This document shows, in pieces, positions 61,435-64,000 of a stretch of DNA of 64,000 nt. The position numbers and the translations under genes were made by a program. Under the pieces are notes generated by a model that was not told the origin of the DNA, did not search any database, and saw nothing but the letters and a program-made list of their open reading frames with translations. The stretch spans positions 2,810,946 to 2,874,945 of the forward strand of contig JAKVOM010000001.1 of NCBI GenBank assembly GCA_022482815.1, written 5' to 3'. Origin of the DNA: Acidaminococcus sp. (GTDB taxonomy: Bacteria > Bacillota > Negativicutes > Acidaminococcales > Acidaminococcaceae). The first letter of the stretch is position 1, and every line of letters starts with the position of its first letter.

Positions 61435-63753
61435 CTAAGAAGAAATAGCTTGCCGTTGATAATTATACCATGCTAAAGTACTCGTGTCAAAGACTATTTT
61501 TACGGCTCCTTTACAATCTGTCCTTTCCACGTGGACATTTAAGCTATTTAATCGGTCCAGCACCTCCTTATGAGGATGCCCGAAACGATTATATCTGCCA
61601 ACGGAAATGACAGCCAGAGAGGGGCTTGCTTTTCGAAGAAAAGCCATTTCTGAAGAGGTCCCTGATCCATGGTGAGAAATTTTCAGCACATCACAACGAA
61701 TATCCTCCATAGCTGCCTGTAATTCGATTTCACTTGTCGCGTCCCCCGTAAAAAGTACTCTATTTTTTGGGGTGCTGACCATGACGACAGCGGAGCTTTC
61801 GTTGCCGTCCTCGCCTATTCCTTCGCTGCGCGGGGCACAGATGACTGTAAGTTTCGCTCCGTTAAGATGCAGAGTACTGTGCGGCCGCATAGTCTCTACG
61901 GAACAAGACCTATCATTGTAAGAAAGCTGACGGAGCAGCCTCTCTACATCAGGGCTCGGCGGTTCATTGGGGAGCAGTATTTTTTTAATGGGCATACAGG
62001 CTGCCACACCGGCAGCCCCTCCGGCATGATCGTGATGACCGTGACTTAAGAGCAGTACGTCGACATGGGAAAATCCCAGTCCCCGCAGTACCGGAACAAG
62101 GATTCTCTCACCGGTATCGAAACGTCCCGGCAGACCGCCCGTATCAATCAATATGGTCTCTCGTTCCGGCGTTACGACAAGGGCACAGTCCCCCTGCCCC
62201 ACATCCAGGAAATAAACGGTAAAAGGCTGCGGACGAAAATGAGGCCAGAGAAAAGCTGCGGCAAGCCCAAGAAGAGCCGCTGCAAGAATGCGCTGCCGGT
62301 ACTTCCTGTCAGTAAAAGGTCCGAAATACGGATAGAAAAATAAAAAAAGCAGGATGCCATAACAGGGCAGCGCCCAAAAAGCCGGCTGGCCCGTTATCCA
62401 GAGGCCTCCGGGAATGGCGGCCAGTTTTTCCGCGCCCCACATGGCAGCGCCGGAAAGCTGTGCCACGAGAGCAAGTACAATCTGTCCTGCAGCAGTACTC
62501 ACCAAAGAAATAACCGTGCCAAGCATTGTTCCGACAAGACAAAGACCCAGAAGCGGCGTAATGAGGAGATTAGCCAGAAGAGACGTCAGGGACAGCAGGT
62601 GAAAATTCCGAATCAATATGGGCATTGTCAGCACCTGGGCCGAGAGCGTTACAGAAAAAGCAGCAGCCAGTTTCTCCGGCATGAAGCGACAAAGCCGTCC
62701 GGCGATTGGCTTCCGACAAAGCATGAGCCCGGCAGCCGCCCCAAAGGAAAGCTGCATCCCGAGGTCAAGAATCCAGTAAGGGTTCACCGTAAGAAGAACC
62801 AGGCCCGCCAGTCCTAAAAAGGACGTACCCCCGGCACGGCGGCGTAGCACCTGTCCCCAGGCCGCACCGCAGCCCAGCATGGCTGCGCGGCATACGGGTG
62901 CCCGCAGTCCGCAGATGACGGCATAAGCAATCAGTCCGGCGCAGACAAGAACAGCCATAAGAGGTTTCGGCATTCTACCAACCTTAAAAAGGAAAAAGAA
63001 AATACCGAGAAGGAGCGCCACGTGGCTCCCGGATACGGAAAGCATATGGGACAGTCCGCACTCGGAAAAAATTCGTACTGTCTGGGGCGGCATTCCCTGC
63101 TGCCCGCCAAAGAGCATGCCTTCCAGAATTGCTCTGTCTGTTTCCGGTACAGCCTTTCGCAGTGGTTTGCGGCAAGCCATCCCCCAGTCATGAATGCGTT
63201 CCCACAGCGTAAGCTTTGAAGGTATTTTTTTCGCCAGCCATCCCTCCGTCCGGATCATACCGCCGATGCCTGCGGAGGCCGCCTTTGCCTCGGGAGGAGG
63301 CATACCCGGATTATAAAAACCGGAAGGTTCCAGCAAGGTTCCCTGCACCTGCACTTTACCGTAAGGTATGCTCCAGGCTGCTGCCTTAAGCAGATTGACA
63401 CGAATTTTGCCATGCGATGTGTCAAGCAAAAACGCGGCATACCGCGTATCGGAATCGTACATGTAACTGCCCGGTACAATACGCCCGGTGACCGTGATTT
63501 TCTTCCCGAAATAGGGTCTCATTTGCCGAGGGGCACTTTCACGCAGCCGGGGAACAATACCTCCCAAAAAGAAAAAGCTAAGGCAAAAACAGGCAATAAG
63601 CATTTTTCTGTCCTTCCGGACGTAAAAGCAGAAGCAAAGAGCAGCCGCTGCCAAAGTAAGAAGCAATATCCAATAAATAAGACCAATACGCAGATAAATC
63701 CCTGCAAAAATACCCAAGGCATAAAAGAGACCGGCTCCAAAAAGCGGCGTCAT
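61435..63753 (-). CDS. comEC: ComEC/Rec2 DNA-uptake channel protein
   Basis: About 772 aa. An N-terminal DUF4131/OB-like region is followed by a polytopic competence domain (roughly residues 215-480, starting GGQQGMPPQTVRIFSECGLSH) and a C-terminal metallo-beta-lactamase domain with LLSHGHHDHAGG and SHHGSGTSSE. It forms the inner-membrane channel for single-stranded DNA. GGAG lies upstream of the ATG at 63753, one base after the comEA stop. Natural transformation would also need genes not in this window. Confidence 0.92.
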   Translation of the reverse strand: MTPLFGAGLFYALGIFAGIYLRIGLIYWILLLTLAAAALCFCFYVRKDRKMLIACFCLSFFFLGGIVPRLRESAPRQMRPYFGKKITVTGRIVPGSYMYDSDTRYAAFLLDTSHGKIRVNLLKAAAWSIPYGKVQVQGTLLEPSGFYNPGMPPPEAKAASAGIGGMIRTEGWLAKKIPSKLTLWERIHDWGMACRKPLRKAVPETDRAILEGMLFGGQQGMPPQTVRIFSECGLSHMLSVSGSHVALLLGIFFFLFKVGRMPKPLMAVLVCAGLIAYAVICGLRAPVCRAAMLGCGAAWGQVLRRRAGGTSFLGLAGLVLLTVNPYWILDLGMQLSFGAAAGLMLCRKPIAGRLCRFMPEKLAAAFSVTLSAQVLTMPILIRNFHLLSLTSLLANLLITPLLGLCLVGTMLGTVISLVSTAAGQIVLALVAQLSGAAMWGAEKLAAIPGGLWITGQPAFWALPCYGILLFLFFYPYFGPFTDRKYRQRILAAALLGLAAAFLWPHFRPQPFTVYFLDVGQGDCALVVTPERETILIDTGGLPGRFDTGERILVPVLRGLGFSHVDVLLLSHGHHDHAGGAAGVAACMPIKKILLPNEPPSPDVERLLRQLSYNDRSCSVETMRPHSTLHLNGAKLTVICAPRSEGIGEDGNESSAVVMVSTPKNRVLFTGDATSEIELQAAMEDIRCDVLKISHHGSGTSSEMAFLRKASPSLAVISVGRYNRFGHPHKEVLDRLNSLNVHVERTDCKGAVKIVFDTSTLAWYNYQRQAISS

Positions 63754-63754
63754 G

Positions 63755-64000
63755 TCACACTCCGGCACGGCCGCGAAAACGGCTCAGCGTAGCAGGACCG
63801 ATGCCCTTTACTTCCAGCAGATCATCCAGACTTTGGAATGTACGCTGCTGACGAGCCTCCACGATTCTGCGGGCCAGGGCCGGTCCGACACCGGGCAGCC
63901 GAGTCAGTTCTGTTTCATCCGCCGTGTTGACATTGATGATACCCTGCTGCGCAGTCTCCTGTACCGCAGTTTCCCGGGCAGGCATTTCACCCGATGTGTC
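63755..64000 (-). CDS. comEA: ComEA-like helix-hairpin-helix protein, C-terminal part (5' end outside window)
   Basis: The reading frame is open to the right edge. The visible 81 residues are a tandem HhH DNA-binding domain: INVNTADETELTRLPGVGPALA, then VKGIGPATLSRFRG. The membrane anchor and any SLBB domain would lie beyond the window. It binds incoming double-stranded DNA and passes it to ComEC. Confidence 0.9.
   Translation of the reverse strand, partial: DTSGEMPARETAVQETAQQGIINVNTADETELTRLPGVGPALARRIVEARQQRTFQSLDDLLEVKGIGPATLSRFRGRAGV

Noticed and set aside
1-64000. CRISPR array or known defence island
   Set aside because: No evenly spaced direct repeats with unique spacers, and no Cas, restriction, toxin-antitoxin or abortive-infection genes were recognised.

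Overview
The window reads as chromosome of an anaerobic diderm Firmicute of the class Negativicutes, most likely an Acidaminococcus-like amino-acid fermenter. This is inferred from four things: Bacillus-type gene neighbourhoods (ispE-purR-glmU-prs-pth, rpmE-prfA-prmC-tsaC-rpiB-ywlG-upp, comEA-comEC-holA); an autotransporter with a signal peptide and C-terminal beta-barrel, which needs an outer membrane; many Na+-coupled amino-acid carriers (GltS, SstT, AGCS, NhaC); and catabolic genes for serine and acylated or carbamoylated amino acids. No phage, insertion sequence with a transposase, CRISPR array or plasmid gene was seen.

Layout. 1-3.6 kb: the 3' end of an M20 amidohydrolase, then an amidohydrolase/GntP permease pair. 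4-9.9 kb: an argB-argD-argF-argG-argH operon with a strong promoter inside a perfect inverted repeat. 10-16 kb: a GT51 transglycosylase, a DUF3795 protein, a roughly 260-nt structured RNA candidate, pgi, a divergent WYL regulator and a small HIRAN protein. 16-20 kb: an M20-type N-carbamoyl amino acid hydrolase behind an autotransporter gene that has an in-frame TGA near its 3' end, then two tRNA-Leu genes. 20.4-25.4 kb: a lytic transglycosylase and a coaE-mutM-polA cluster. 25.8-31.7 kb: an aminotransferase, a DUF1624 membrane protein, and divergent AGCS and NhaC transporters. 31.9-34.7 kb: five universal stress protein genes. 35.3-39.6 kb: a radical SAM / tartrate-type dehydrogenase / chorismate mutase-ACT / SLC13 transporter cluster of unknown purpose. 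39.9-41 kb: a FliB-like Cys-rich protein. 41.1-47.5 kb: the rpmE-to-comEB translation and nucleotide operon. 47.6-51.5 kb: a LysR regulator divergent from a serine uptake and deamination module (sstT-sdaAB-sdaAA). 51.8-57.6 kb: pth, prs, glmU, purR, a GntR regulator and ispE. 57.9-64 kb: a YitT protein, gltS, and holA-comEC-comEA running off the edge.

The most distinctive features are non-coding. A dispersed intergenic repeat of about 260 bp is present in four near-full copies and several fragments. Its ends are inverted repeats of the type GGGRCTGTGAAA, and one end carries an intact Rho-independent terminator hairpin, so the element looks like a MITE that also supplies 3' ends to its neighbours. 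The region 12294-12551 folds on paper into a branched hairpin plus a rod of more than 50 base pairs, downstream of a good plus-strand promoter and without coding potential; I could not assign it to a known RNA family.

Starts were reset from the longest reading frame wherever a Shine-Dalgarno sequence and family length agreed. All functional names come from motif recognition by eye; no database search or folding program was run.
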